Origin: Methanomassiliicoccales archaeon
GTDB lineage: Archaea; Thermoplasmatota; Thermoplasmata; Methanomassiliicoccales; UBA472
Assembly (NCBI GenBank): GCA_028682915.1
Contig: JAJRAN010000074.1
Coordinates: forward strand, 1 to 32,652
Reading direction: 5' to 3'
DNA: 32,652 bases
The stretch's first letter is position 1; each line of letters begins with the position of its first letter. Shown here in pieces: positions 1 through 7,608 of this stretch. The notes under the pieces were generated by a model. That model searched no databases. It was given only the letters and a program-made list of their open reading frames with translations, and was not told the DNA's origin. Made by a program: the position numbers and the translations under genes.

Positions 1-2
1 AG

Positions 3-1136
3 ATCAGGAAGGGCGACGCGGTAGTCCTCACGGCAGAGGAGGTCATCGACGTCGTCGAGCGCGAAGGCATCGAGAAAGCCACCAAGGAGGTGGACGTCGT
101 CACCACCGGTACCTTCGGCGCGATGTGCTCCTCCGGCGCCTTCATCAACTTCGGGCATTCCGAGCCGCCGATCAAGATGTCCAAGGTATGGCTGAACGAC
201 GTGCCGGCCTACACTGGCCTGGCGGCGGTCGACGCCTACATCGGGGCCGCGGAGCTGCGCGAGGATGGCGACATGAGCTACGGCGGGGCGCACGTCATCG
301 AGGACCTGATCGCCAGGAAGCCCGTGAGGCTCAGGGCCACCGCCTACGGCACCGATTGCTACCCCAGGAAGGAGATCGACACGTACATCTCGCTCTCGAC
401 CTTGAACCAGGCGTACATGTACAACCCCAGGAACGCCTACCAGAACTATGGTGTGGCGACGAACTCCTCCGAGAGGACGCTCTTCACCTACATGGGGAAG
501 CTGCTGCCGAAGTACGGCAACGCGACGTACTCGAGCGCGGGGCAGCTCTCGCCCCTGCTCAAGGACCCTCACCTCCGGACCATCGGCATCGGAACGCGCA
601 TCTTCCTCGGAGGCGCGCAGGGATACGTGGCCTGGGAGGGCACGCAGTACAAGACCACCACCGCGGAGCGCAACGGCGTCCCGACCGGGTCCGCCAGGAA
701 CCTGGCGGTGGTGGGGGACCTGCGGGACATGAGCACCGAGTTCATCAGGGCCCTGGTCTTCAACAAGTACGGGACGACCCTCGGTGTCGGTATCGGGGTG
801 CCGATCCCCATCCTGGACCAGGAGATGATGAGATGCGCCTCGGTCAAGGACTCTGAGATATTCGCCCCCGTGTTGGACTATTCCCTGCAATCGCGGAACC
901 GGCAGCCGATCCACGAGGTCTCCTATTCCGAGCTCCGCTCGGGCAGCATCGAGATCGGCGGCAAGAAGGTCCGCACCTCCTCGCTCTCCTCGTATGCTAA
1001 GGCAAGGTCGATCGCGGAGACCCTCAAGCGGAGCGTGCAGAAGGGCGAGTTCCTCCTCACCGAGCCCGTGGCAAGGCTTCCAGAGGAGAGGGCGATGGGC
1101 CCGCTCGATCTCCACAGCCGGGAGGAGGTGGCCTGA
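3..1136 (+). CDS. Homocysteine biosynthesis protein, DUF39 family (5' end cut by window)
   Basis: This is a COG1900/DUF39 protein. In Methanosarcina acetivorans the homologue MA1821 works with a NIL-ferredoxin protein to put sulfide into aspartate semialdehyde and form homocysteine. The reading frame is open from base 3, so the listed ATG at 90 is internal. The upstream codons read IRKGDAVVLTAEEV, which fits the family N-terminus, and only about a dozen residues should be missing. Two cysteines, in GTFGAMCSS and GTDCYP, are 77 residues apart. From memory, that matches the functional Cys54/Cys131 pair of MA1821. The stop codon overlaps the next start by one base (TGATG), so the two genes are translationally coupled. 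Family assignment is firm; the exact reaction in this organism is inferred. Confidence 0.93.
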   Translation: MRKGDAVVLTAEEVIDVVEREGIEKATKEVDVVTTGTFGAMCSSGAFINFGHSEPPIKMSKVWLNDVPAYTGLAAVDAYIGAAELREDGDMSYGGAHVIEDLIARKPVRLRATAYGTDCYPRKEIDTYISLSTLNQAYMYNPRNAYQNYGVATNSSERTLFTYMGKLLPKYGNATYSSAGQLSPLLKDPHLRTIGIGTRIFLGGAQGYVAWEGTQYKTTTAERNGVPTGSARNLAVVGDLRDMSTEFIRALVFNKYGTTLGVGIGVPIPILDQEMMRCASVKDSEIFAPVLDYSLQSRNRQPIHEVSYSELRSGSIEIGGKKVRTSSLSSYAKARSIAETLKRSVQKGEFLLTEPVARLPEERAMGPLDLHSREEVA

Positions 1137-1546
1137 TGACGGTGAAGAAGTTCCTGCTGACCTTTACGCCGGAGAACGTCTCCGAGCCGGTCACGTACCG
1201 CCTGGTGAAGGAGTTCGACATCATGATCAACATCCTCCGCGCCGAGGTGGACGAGAAGGGCGGGAGGCTGATGATCGCCTTGGAGGGCAGCGGCCTGCAG
1301 ATCGAGCGAGCGGTCAAGTTCCTCGAGTCCTCTGGCGTATGCGTCCAAGAGCTCAAGGAGTTCGTCAGGAAGGACGACGCCCGATGCACCAACTGCGGCA
1401 TGTGCGTTTCCATATGCCCCGTCTCCGCCTACCAGGTGGACAAGGGCACCTGGAAGGTGGTGTTCCTCAACGAAAAGTGCATCGCCTGCGGCATGTGCGT
1501 CGACGCCTGCCCGCCCGGGGCGATCAGGCTGCGCGCCCAGGTCTGA
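1136..1546 (+). CDS. NIL domain protein with two [4Fe-4S] clusters (homocysteine synthesis partner)
   Basis: A protein of 136 residues. The first ~75 residues are a NIL domain, a ferredoxin-fold module also found in MetN transporters. They are followed by two complete [4Fe-4S] binding motifs, CTNCGMCVSICP and CIACGMCVDACP. This is the architecture of MA1822, the electron-transfer partner of the DUF39 protein in making homocysteine from sulfide. It overlaps the DUF39 stop codon by one base, so both products are probably made in similar amounts and act together in the cytoplasm. The pairing is well established in anaerobic archaea and bacteria. What is inferred is only that the pair works in the same way here. 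Confidence 0.93.
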   Translation: MTVKKFLLTFTPENVSEPVTYRLVKEFDIMINILRAEVDEKGGRLMIALEGSGLQIERAVKFLESSGVCVQELKEFVRKDDARCTNCGMCVSICPVSAYQVDKGTWKVVFLNEKCIACGMCVDACPPGAIRLRAQV

Positions 1547-1598
1547 GGCGCCGAGTGAGGAGCGCACCGGGCGAAATCGCCGCGACGATGGGGGCAAG

Positions 1599-1605
1599 TT
1601 TAAAA
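1599..1605 (+). promoter_or_regulatory. TATA box for the small membrane protein / UPF0280 pair
   Basis: TTTAAAA lies in a GC-rich surrounding and would place transcription start near 1625-1630. That is downstream of the ORF-track ATG at 1605 and upstream of the ATG at 1656, so it argues for the later start. Confidence 0.5.
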
Positions 1606-1655
1606 TGAGCAATTGGCAATGCCCCTTCGACCTACGGGAAAACGGGGATGAGAGG

Positions 1656-1901
1656 ATGGCGGTTCGGACCAAGCTCTTGGCGTTGGGATTGACTTTCTGC
1701 TTCGTCGCATCATTGATGCTGTTCATCGCCTCCCCGGCACTGGCGGCCGAGGGGGAGGGAGGGGAGGACGGGGACCTGGGACCCTCGCCGGAGAACGGCC
1801 TGACGGTGGCCATCGGCGGAGTCATTGGCATGTACCTCTTCCTCGGGCTCATCCTGTTCAACACGCTGCGCAAGAGGAAGAAGCAGCAGATGAAGATGTG
1901 A
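1656..1901 (+). CDS. Small membrane protein with signal peptide, unknown function
   Basis: With the start at ATG 1656 the protein has 81 residues. The ORF track starts at 1605, but the TATA box at 1599-1605 makes that unlikely, and only the later start leaves a proper signal peptide (MAVRTKLLALGL..., cleavage likely near SPALAA). A short acidic stretch (EGEGGEDGD) follows, then one hydrophobic helix (around residues 50-70) and a lysine/arginine tail RKRKKQQ. This predicts a type I membrane protein with a short outside segment. No family is recognised. Its stop is one base from the next ATG, so it is co-transcribed with the UPF0280 gene and sits between the sulfide-assimilation genes. A role in sulfide uptake or membrane tethering is only a guess. 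Confidence 0.65.
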   Translation: MAVRTKLLALGLTFCFVASLMLFIASPALAAEGEGGEDGDLGPSPENGLTVAIGGVIGMYLFLGLILFNTLRKRKKQQMKM

Positions 1902-1902
1902 G

Positions 1903-2652
1903 ATGAGCCAGAGCCATAGTAAAGATGGAATTGCAAGGCACCACTTCGAGCTGGGCGAGACGGCCGTCACCATCTTGGCCGATGAGCGCTTCTTGCCGAC
2001 GGCCAAGGAATCTATCTTCCGATCGCGCTCCATCATCCAGGGGTTCATCGCCCAGGACCCTTTCTTCAGGGACACCTTGGAGCCCTACGACGAACCGCAG
2101 GGCGCCGACCCGCTCATCAAGCGGATGTGCTCCGCCGCCAGGAAGGCGGGGGTCGGGCCCATGGCCGCGGTCGCCGGCGCCATCGCCGAGGAGGCCGTCC
2201 GAGCCATGGTCGGCGCGGGCGCTAGGCAGGTCGCGGTCGACAACGGGGGCGACATCTCCATGTTCCTCAACGAGCCCCTGGAGGTGGGGATATTCGCAGG
2301 CGAGTCCCCGCTCCGGGACGTCGGAATGCGCTTCCCGGCGGAAGGAAGGCTCTACAGCGTGTGCACCTCGTCCGGGACCGTCGGACCATCCATATCCTTC
2401 GGGATCGCAGACGCCGCCGTGGTCCTGGCGGAGGATGCCGCCCTGGCGGACGCCTGCGCCACCCGCCTGGGGAACGAGGTGCAGAGCCCTGACGAGGAGG
2501 GGATTATCCAGGCATTGGACGTCGTCCTGGGGATCGAAGGGGTGGATGGGGCGATGGTGATCGTCGGAGAGAAGGTCGCTATGCGAGGGCGGGTCCCTCG
2601 TCTCATCAAGGTCAGGATCCCGTCCGATTCGATGTCCAGGATACGGTTCTGA
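1903..2652 (+). CDS. UPF0280 (COG2122, ApbE-like) protein, sulfide assimilation
   Basis: A protein of 249 residues in the UPF0280/COG2122 family, which is related to the ApbE flavin-transferase fold. Recognisable parts are GPMAAVAGAIAE, VDNGGDI and CTSSGTVGPSISFG. The M. acetivorans member MA1715 has been linked to efficient use of sulfide for making homocysteine and cysteine. It therefore fits the DUF39 and NIL-ferredoxin genes just upstream. The start ATG is one base after the preceding stop, with no room for a separate promoter. The molecular activity of the family is not settled; flavin or metal handling is possible from the fold. Length is normal for the family. Confidence 0.85.
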   Translation: MSQSHSKDGIARHHFELGETAVTILADERFLPTAKESIFRSRSIIQGFIAQDPFFRDTLEPYDEPQGADPLIKRMCSAARKAGVGPMAAVAGAIAEEAVRAMVGAGARQVAVDNGGDISMFLNEPLEVGIFAGESPLRDVGMRFPAEGRLYSVCTSSGTVGPSISFGIADAAVVLAEDAALADACATRLGNEVQSPDEEGIIQALDVVLGIEGVDGAMVIVGEKVAMRGRVPRLIKVRIPSDSMSRIRF

Positions 2653-2716
2653 GCCACTTTCGCCGCGCCCGGGACAACCTATTACTCTTCGGACGAGAAT
2701 CTCGCCATGGTGGGCC

Positions 2717-3688
2717 ATGGACATCGCCGACGAGACGCTTGATTGGATCATGGAGGGCCCATCGTGGATCAGGTATCGGGCGAGCATCGACCTCCTAGGG
2801 AGATCGAAGGCAGACCTGGTGGAGCTGTGGCGCGAGGTCAAGAAGGAGCCTTTGGTCAGCGACCTCGTGGCCCAAGTGGACGCCTGGCCGTGGCCAAGGC
2901 TGACCTCGCACAAGTCCGCCGCGCATCCCTTGCACAAGCTCGTTTTCCTGGCCGACCTGGGGTTCGGGGAGAGCGACTGCGAGATGCGCCCGACCGTCGG
3001 GAGGCTGATGGAGCATCGCGACCCGGAAGGTCCGTTCCAGGCCGTGGCGAACGTCAGCAAGAGCTATGGGGGGACAGGCCTGGACACGAAGGCCTGGGCG
3101 CTCTGCGACAGCCCCTCCATCGCATACTCCCTGGCTACCATGGGTTTGGCCAATGATGAACGGGTGGGGGGAGCGGTCGCGCACCTGCGCGGATTGGCGC
3201 GCTCGAACGGGTGGCCCTGCGCCGTATCCAAGGAGATGGGCAAGTTCCGAGGGCCAGGAAGGAAGGTGGACCCGTGCCCCTATGCGAACCTGGTGATGCT
3301 AAAGCTGCTCTCGGTGGAGCCCTCATGGAGGAGATATCCAGAGGCGAAGGACGGCGTGGAGGCGGCGCTTGCCCTCTGGTCCAGGAGCAGGGAGGAGCAT
3401 CCCTACCAATTCTACATGGGCACGGACTTCCGCAAGCTCAAGGCGCCGTTCGTCTGGTACGACATCATGCATCTGGCCGAAGTGCTGAGCCGCTTCCCCT
3501 TCGCCGCCAAGGACGAGCGAATGGCCGAGATCGCGAGCATCATCAGAGAAAAGATGGACGCCCAGGGGCGCCTCGTTCCGGAATCGGTTTGGATGGACTG
3601 GAAGAGGTGGGAGTTCGGGCAGAAGAACGAGCCGTCCAGGTGGTTGACCCTTGCAGCCTACCGCATCTTGGAACGATGCGATGGCTGA
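2717..3688 (+). CDS. Unknown protein, helical toroid-like (prenyltransferase/terpene cyclase-like fold)
   Basis: A protein of 323 residues with no catalytic motif I recognise. The pattern is helical, rich in Trp and Trp-Arg pairs (DWIMEGPSWIRYR, WPCAVSKEMG, DWKRWEFGQKNEPSRWLT). Spaced repeats of about 50 residues recall alpha/alpha-toroid proteins of the prenyltransferase and squalene-cyclase type. The N-terminal WIMEGPSWIRYRASIDLL opening looks like that of archaeal and bacterial hypothetical proteins with this fold. There is no signal peptide, so it should be cytoplasmic. The last 31 bases overlap the 3' end of the tag gene on the other strand. Fold assignment is tentative and function unknown. 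Confidence 0.6.
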   Translation: MDIADETLDWIMEGPSWIRYRASIDLLGRSKADLVELWREVKKEPLVSDLVAQVDAWPWPRLTSHKSAAHPLHKLVFLADLGFGESDCEMRPTVGRLMEHRDPEGPFQAVANVSKSYGGTGLDTKAWALCDSPSIAYSLATMGLANDERVGGAVAHLRGLARSNGWPCAVSKEMGKFRGPGRKVDPCPYANLVMLKLLSVEPSWRRYPEAKDGVEAALALWSRSREEHPYQFYMGTDFRKLKAPFVWYDIMHLAEVLSRFPFAAKDERMAEIASIIREKMDAQGRLVPESVWMDWKRWEFGQKNEPSRWLTLAAYRILERCDG

Positions 3689-4278
3689 GGTGCATGGTCC
3701 AAAAGCTCTCGATGCCGGTAGCATTCCACCAGGTGGTCGTTGACCATGCCCACCGCCTGCATGATGGCATAGCAGATGGTCGGCCCGACGAACTTGAAGC
3801 CCCTCTCGCGGAGGGCGGCGCTCATCCTCTCCGACTCGGGCGAGGAGGCGGGCACCTGCTTGAACGAGGAGTAGCTATGATGGATGGTCCTGCCCTCCAC
3901 GAAGCCCCAAAGGAAGGAATCGAAGCTCCCCTCCTCCCTCTGCACCTCCAGGAACCGTTGGGCGTTGTTCACCGCCGCCCCGATCTTCTGGCGGTTGCGC
4001 ACGATCCCTTTGTCCTGTAACAGGGAATCGAGCTTGCGGGCGTCGTATCTCGCGACCTTCCTGGCGTCGAAGCCGTCGAAAGCCCGACGGAACGCCTCCC
4101 TCTTGTGAAGTATGGTGCTCCAGCTGAGCCCGGCCTGCATGCAATCTAGGACTAAGTGCTCGAAGAGCAGGTCGTCGTCATGAACGGGGGTCCCCCATTC
4201 CTCGTCATGATAGGTAATCATGAGCTCATCATCCCCCCAGGGGCATCGTTTCTTCGGAGCGGGCATGAGCCCGAACAT
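3658..4278 (-). CDS. tag: DNA-3-methyladenine glycosylase I
   Basis: Removes 3-methyladenine from alkylated DNA in base-excision repair. The sequence has the Tag signature: RCPWG near the N-terminus, YHDEEWGTPVHDD, the helix QAGLSWSTIL with the active-site Glu region, and the C-terminal NDHLVECYRH. The Cys/His residues at both ends match the zinc-binding set of E. coli Tag. The start chosen is ATG 4278 (MFGLMPAPKK), which follows GAGGG by four bases and gives 206 residues. The ORF-track start at 4356 would add a tail not seen in the family. It is convergent with, and overlaps, the preceding gene's 3' end, and divergent from the winged-helix gene. The stop is TAG. Confidence 0.92.
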   Translation of the reverse strand: MFGLMPAPKKRCPWGDDELMITYHDEEWGTPVHDDDLLFEHLVLDCMQAGLSWSTILHKREAFRRAFDGFDARKVARYDARKLDSLLQDKGIVRNRQKIGAAVNNAQRFLEVQREEGSFDSFLWGFVEGRTIHHSYSSFKQVPASSPESERMSAALRERGFKFVGPTICYAIMQAVGMVNDHLVECYRHRELLDHAPQPSHRSKMR

Positions 4279-4466
4279 GCTTCCCTCGGAAATAAGCCAT
4301 TGCTCACCGGGGAATCGGCCTTGAGGCTTGAGGAGCTCGGCAACGCTCGCAAGCATTCTCGCTATCCTTATCGATAATGAAAAATTTTGGTATTTTTCTC
4401 GGCTTTTTTCGGCATCTGGATATTATCTAAAAAACTCGTATCAAAAGTGATTCTCAACTCTGATAT

Positions 4467-4476
4467 GTTATATATC
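4467..4476 (+). promoter_or_regulatory. TATA box for winged-helix gene
   Basis: GTTATATATC in an AT-rich divergent intergenic region. Transcription should start near 4497-4500, just before the GTGAGGG ribosome-binding site at 4501-4507. Confidence 0.6.
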
Positions 4477-4515
4477 GAACAGTCGGCTCAATGAAATAAA
4501 GTGAGGGACCCGAAG

Positions 4516-4893
4516 ATGCAAGCCTTGGAAACTTCAAGCCTCTTGACCGAAGAATACTCCATAAAGGTGCTGGTCGCGCTGATGGGACTGCCCAAAAGCG
4601 TGAACGAGCTTAGCGAGAAGCTCGGCATCCCCATCGCCGCCTGCTACCGGAGGATAAGGTCTCTGGAGAAGGCCGGACTGCTCTATTGCGTGGACCGGGG
4701 CCTGACCCAGAAGGGCAAGCGCGTCTGCCTCTACAAAGCAAAGATCAGGAACGGCATGATCCTCTTGGAGAAGAACAAGGTCAGGGTCAGGCTGGACATG
4801 ATCGATGGCAGCATCGAGAACTACGATTACGACGCCATGGCGCCGCAGAACGCCCCCGGCGCGAAGGCGGAAGAGCGCCCGGCAGGCATTTAA
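4516..4893 (+). CDS. Winged helix-turn-helix DNA-binding protein
   Basis: A protein of about 125 residues. The N-terminal half carries a winged-helix domain: a helix with TEEYSIKVLVALM, the turn and recognition helix SVNELSEKLGIPIAACYRRIRSLEKAGLL, and a wing ending in KGKRVCLYKAKI. The C-terminal part (IRNGMILLEKNKVRVRLDMID) is a short strand-rich extension with an unstructured Ala/Pro tail. The ORF track starts at GTG 4501, but GTGAGGG there reads better as a ribosome-binding site eight bases before ATG 4516. Such proteins are common archaeal transcription regulators. The target is unknown; the next gene downstream is hisG, behind a hairpin, so regulation of that operon is possible but unproven. 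Confidence 0.8.
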   Translation: MQALETSSLLTEEYSIKVLVALMGLPKSVNELSEKLGIPIAACYRRIRSLEKAGLLYCVDRGLTQKGKRVCLYKAKIRNGMILLEKNKVRVRLDMIDGSIENYDYDAMAPQNAPGAKAEERPAGI

Positions 4894-4955
4894 GGCCTAC
4901 TGGCCTCGGTCATTCGACAAAAACACAAATCCAAATCGACTCTCGCCCCCCCCCT

Positions 4956-5007
4956 GGGCTTGGCCCGCCGGCAAAGGCGGTGCCAAGCCCTTTCTTTCTA
5001 TTTTTTC
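4956..5007 (+). terminator. Strong hairpin followed by T-rich tract, upstream of hisG
   Basis: GGGCTTGGCCCGCC (4956-4969) pairs with GGCGGTGCCAAGCCC (4976-4990), a 14-bp stem with one bulged T and a six-base loop (GGCAAA). It is followed directly by TTTCTTTCTATTTTTTCT. This has the form of an intrinsic terminator and would end the winged-helix transcript. It could also act as a leader structure if transcription of the his operon begins upstream. Confidence 0.7.
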
Positions 5008-5043
5008 TCAGGTGACACTGCCAGCGTTCCGCTCATTAGTCGA

Positions 5044-5052
5044 ATTTAAGTA
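5044..5052 (+). promoter_or_regulatory. Probable TATA box of the his operon
   Basis: ATTTAAGTA lies about 50 bases before the GTG start of hisG. It predicts transcription start near 5073 and a leader of about 20 bases that includes AGGTGAG. Confidence 0.45.
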
Positions 5053-5093
5053 GCCATTGGTCATTGCGTGTTTAGATTGTCACAGGTGAGCAA

Positions 5094-5957
5094 GTGACAC
5101 TGCGATTGGCCGTGCCGAACAAGGGGAGGCTGAGCGAGCGCTCGGTCCAGATTCTGAAGCAGGCAGGCCTGGAGATCGAGGATTCGGACGACCGCAAGCT
5201 GTTCGCGAATGTGAAGAAGCGCGACTTCGCGGTCATGTTCGTGAGGGCCGCGGACATCGTCAGCTTCGTCTCGAAGGGGGCGGTGGACATCGGCATCACG
5301 GGCAAGGACCTCGTGCTCGAGGCCGGGTTGGATGTGAAGTCCGTCTACGACCTGAACTTCGGCCATTGCAGGCTGTCCGTCGCCGCCCCGGAGTCCTCGG
5401 GCATCGAGGACGTCAAGGACATCAAGGACGGCTCGGTGGTCGCCACCTCCTTCCCCAACCTGACCAGGAAGTACTTCGCCAAGGCGGGGAAGAGGATCGA
5501 GGTCACGACCATATCGGGCGCCGCCGAGGTCACCCCGCACATCGGCGTGGCGGACCTCATCGTCGATCTGGTGAGCTCGGGCTCCACCCTCAAGGTGAAC
5601 CACCTCAAGGAGGTGGCGGTGATCGCCCGCTCCAACGCCGTGGTCATCGTCAACGAGGGATCCTACAAGAGCAAGAGGGAGGAGATCGACGAGCTGGTGG
5701 CGGCCATCGAGAGCGTGGAGAACGCCGCCAACAAGAAGTACCTGATGGCCGACGTGCCCACCAAGTCCCTGGAGGCGGTGCGCAAGTACCTCCCCGGCAT
5801 CGCTGGCCCCACGGTCATGAACATAGCCGGGCGGGACGACGTGGTCGCGGTCCACGTGGTCATCGACAAGGACAAGGCGTACGACGCCATCACCAGGCTG
5901 AAGAAGCTGGGCGCGACCGGTATACTGATCGTGCCCATCGACCGCATGGTTCCGTAG
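5094..5957 (+). CDS. hisG: ATP phosphoribosyltransferase, long form
   Basis: First step of histidine synthesis: ATP and PRPP to phosphoribosyl-ATP. At 287 residues it is the long, hexameric form. The catalytic part opens with LRLAVPNKGRL and contains the PRPP-binding segment ISGAAEVTPHIGVADLIVDLVSSGSTL. The last ~75 residues (from about KKYLMADVPTKSLEAV) are the HisG_C regulatory domain that binds histidine, so no HisZ partner is needed. The start is GTG 5094, six bases after an AGGTGA ribosome-binding site. It is the first gene of the operon. The stop is TAG, eight bases before hisC. Feedback inhibition by histidine is expected from the C-terminal domain. Confidence 0.96.
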   Translation: MTLRLAVPNKGRLSERSVQILKQAGLEIEDSDDRKLFANVKKRDFAVMFVRAADIVSFVSKGAVDIGITGKDLVLEAGLDVKSVYDLNFGHCRLSVAAPESSGIEDVKDIKDGSVVATSFPNLTRKYFAKAGKRIEVTTISGAAEVTPHIGVADLIVDLVSSGSTLKVNHLKEVAVIARSNAVVIVNEGSYKSKREEIDELVAAIESVENAANKKYLMADVPTKSLEAVRKYLPGIAGPTVMNIAGRDDVVAVHVVIDKDKAYDAITRLKKLGATGILIVPIDRMVP

Positions 5958-5965
5958 GTGAGGCC

Positions 5966-7018
5966 ATGAAGCTCGAGTGGCAGAGATCCACCGTCCGGGA
6001 CATTCCCCTGTACTACAACCCCAAGGTCTCGGGGCTGCGCATGGACACCTCCACCAACCCACTTGGTGCCAACCCGGCGGCCAAGGAGGCCCTGAAGGAA
6101 TGCATGGAGATGGACCTCAATCAGTACCCATCCCCCTATTCCGACAGGCTGAGGGATGCGCTGGGCGAGCTCTACTCCCTTCCTCCAGAGGACTTCGTGG
6201 TCGGCAACGGCTCCGATGAGGCCCTGGACATTATCTTCAAGAGCTTCCTGGAGCCGGGGGAGGGCGTGATCCTTCCATACCCAGGCTATTCATTGCACTC
6301 CTATTTCGTCAAGGTGAACGCCGGCAGGCCGGTGTTCGTGGACCTCAAGGACGACTTCCAGCTGGACGTGGAGAAGCTGAACCGGGCCAAGGGCAAGGTG
6401 CTCCTGCTCTGCAACCCCAACAATCCCACCTCCAACACCTTCCGCCACCAGGACATCGAGGCGGTGATCGAGGGCGTCCCGGACCGGATAGTGGTGGTGG
6501 ACGAGGCCTACGGGGAGTTCGCCGGCAAGTCCTTCATCCCCGAGCTGGAGGACTACGAGAACGTCATCGTCACCAGGACCTTCTCCAAGGCCTACGCCCT
6601 GGCGGGCATGCGCATCGGATACGCCGTCTCCAACCCGGAGCTGGCCGACGTCATGCAGCGCGTCAAGATCCCTTACTCGCTGAACCGGGTATCGGAGGCA
6701 GTGGCGCTCAAGGCGCTGAAGGACCAGGAGTTCGTGAGGCACAGCGTGAAGGTCGTCAACGAGGGCAGGAAGCAGCTGCACGAGGGCTTGGAGAGGCTCG
6801 GCTTCCAGGTCTTCCTCAGCGAGGCCAACTTCATCCTGTTCAAGGGAAACCTGGACCACAAGCTCCTGGTGGAGAGGCTGGCCAAGAAGGGCGTGATGAT
6901 CCGGGACTTCGGGGACAAGCGCCGCATGGAGAACTGCGTCCGCACCACCATCGGCACCGAGAGGATGAACCAGCTGCTGCTGGATAAATTGGCGGAGGTG
7001 CTGCGCGAATGCCGGTGA
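5966..7018 (+). CDS. hisC: Histidinol-phosphate aminotransferase
   Basis: PLP enzyme converting imidazole-acetol phosphate and glutamate to histidinol phosphate. The true start is ATG 5966 (MKLEWQRSTVRDI), giving 350 residues; the ORF track runs 200 codons further upstream through hisG in another frame. Seen motifs are the N-terminal STNPLGANP, the NPNNPTSN substrate/cofactor loop, VVVDEAYGEF, the lysine loop TFSKAYALAGMRIGY (Schiff-base Lys) and a C-terminal Arg region. GGTGAGG precedes the start by three to nine bases. The 3' end overlaps hisH by ten bases. Confidence 0.95.
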   Translation: MKLEWQRSTVRDIPLYYNPKVSGLRMDTSTNPLGANPAAKEALKECMEMDLNQYPSPYSDRLRDALGELYSLPPEDFVVGNGSDEALDIIFKSFLEPGEGVILPYPGYSLHSYFVKVNAGRPVFVDLKDDFQLDVEKLNRAKGKVLLLCNPNNPTSNTFRHQDIEAVIEGVPDRIVVVDEAYGEFAGKSFIPELEDYENVIVTRTFSKAYALAGMRIGYAVSNPELADVMQRVKIPYSLNRVSEAVALKALKDQEFVRHSVKVVNEGRKQLHEGLERLGFQVFLSEANFILFKGNLDHKLLVERLAKKGVMIRDFGDKRRMENCVRTTIGTERMNQLLLDKLAEVLRECR

Positions 7019-7608
7019 GGGTGGCCATCGCCGACTACGGCGTAGGCAACCTGCACTCCATACGCAAGGCGCTGGAGAACTGCGGGGCGAGCCCCTACAT
7101 CGTCGAGGACATGCGCGAGCTCTTGGAGGCGGAGTGCGTGGTGTTCCCGGGGGTGGGAGCCTTCGACAAGACCATGGAGCGGCTCCAGCCTATCAAATCG
7201 GGCCTGGTCCGCAGGCTGGAGGAGGGTGTCCCTTCCTTGGGTATCTGCATCGGGGCTCAGATCCTCTTCGAGACGAGCGAGGAGGGCAGGCAGCCCGGCC
7301 TCGGCTTCTACCGGGGCAAGGTCGTCAGGCTCAAGGCGGAGAGGGTCCCGCACATGGGCTGGAACTCGGTGCGGACGGACGATCTCATCCTCAGGGGCGT
7401 CGGATCGCCCTACTTCTACTTCGCGCACTCCTATTACGGGCTGCCCAGCGAGGACATCGCCATCGGGGACACCGATTACTATGGCCAGGTGCCCACGCTC
7501 TTCCTCAAGAACAGGACATATGGCACGCAGTTCCACCCGGAGAAGTCGTCCGAGTCGGGGATGCGCTTCCTGCGCAACTTCGTCAAGTTCGCGGAGGCAT
7601 CCACATGA
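7009..7608 (+). CDS. hisH: Imidazole glycerol phosphate synthase, glutamine amidotransferase subunit
   Basis: Supplies ammonia from glutamine to HisF. At 199 residues it is full length for the class I amidotransferase. The catalytic triad is visible: Cys in SLGICIGAQ, His in YGTQFHPEKS and the following Glu. The N-terminus IADYGVGNLHSIRKAL and the HMGWNSV segment are typical of HisH. The start overlaps the end of hisC by ten bases. The stop overlaps the hisA start (ATGATG), so all subunits come from one coupled message. HisF, its partner, is encoded three genes later. Confidence 0.96.
   Translation: MPVRVAIADYGVGNLHSIRKALENCGASPYIVEDMRELLEAECVVFPGVGAFDKTMERLQPIKSGLVRRLEEGVPSLGICIGAQILFETSEEGRQPGLGFYRGKVVRLKAERVPHMGWNSVRTDDLILRGVGSPYFYFAHSYYGLPSEDIAIGDTDYYGQVPTLFLKNRTYGTQFHPEKSSESGMRFLRNFVKFAEAST

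Noticed and set aside
18-34. CCTCACGGC near base 25 as a fifth copy of the accessory repeat
   Set aside because: It matches only nine bases and lies inside the DUF39 coding sequence.
125-856. Long overlapping ORFs on alternate frames (for example 125..856, 923..1936, 1858..3060)
   Set aside because: They are Arg/Gly/Pro-rich shadows of real genes in GC-rich DNA, with no recognisable domains.
4368-4377. Ten-base palindrome TTATCGATAA in the tag/winged-helix divergent region
   Set aside because: AT-rich ten-base palindromes are expected by chance in such a promoter gap, and no second copy is seen.
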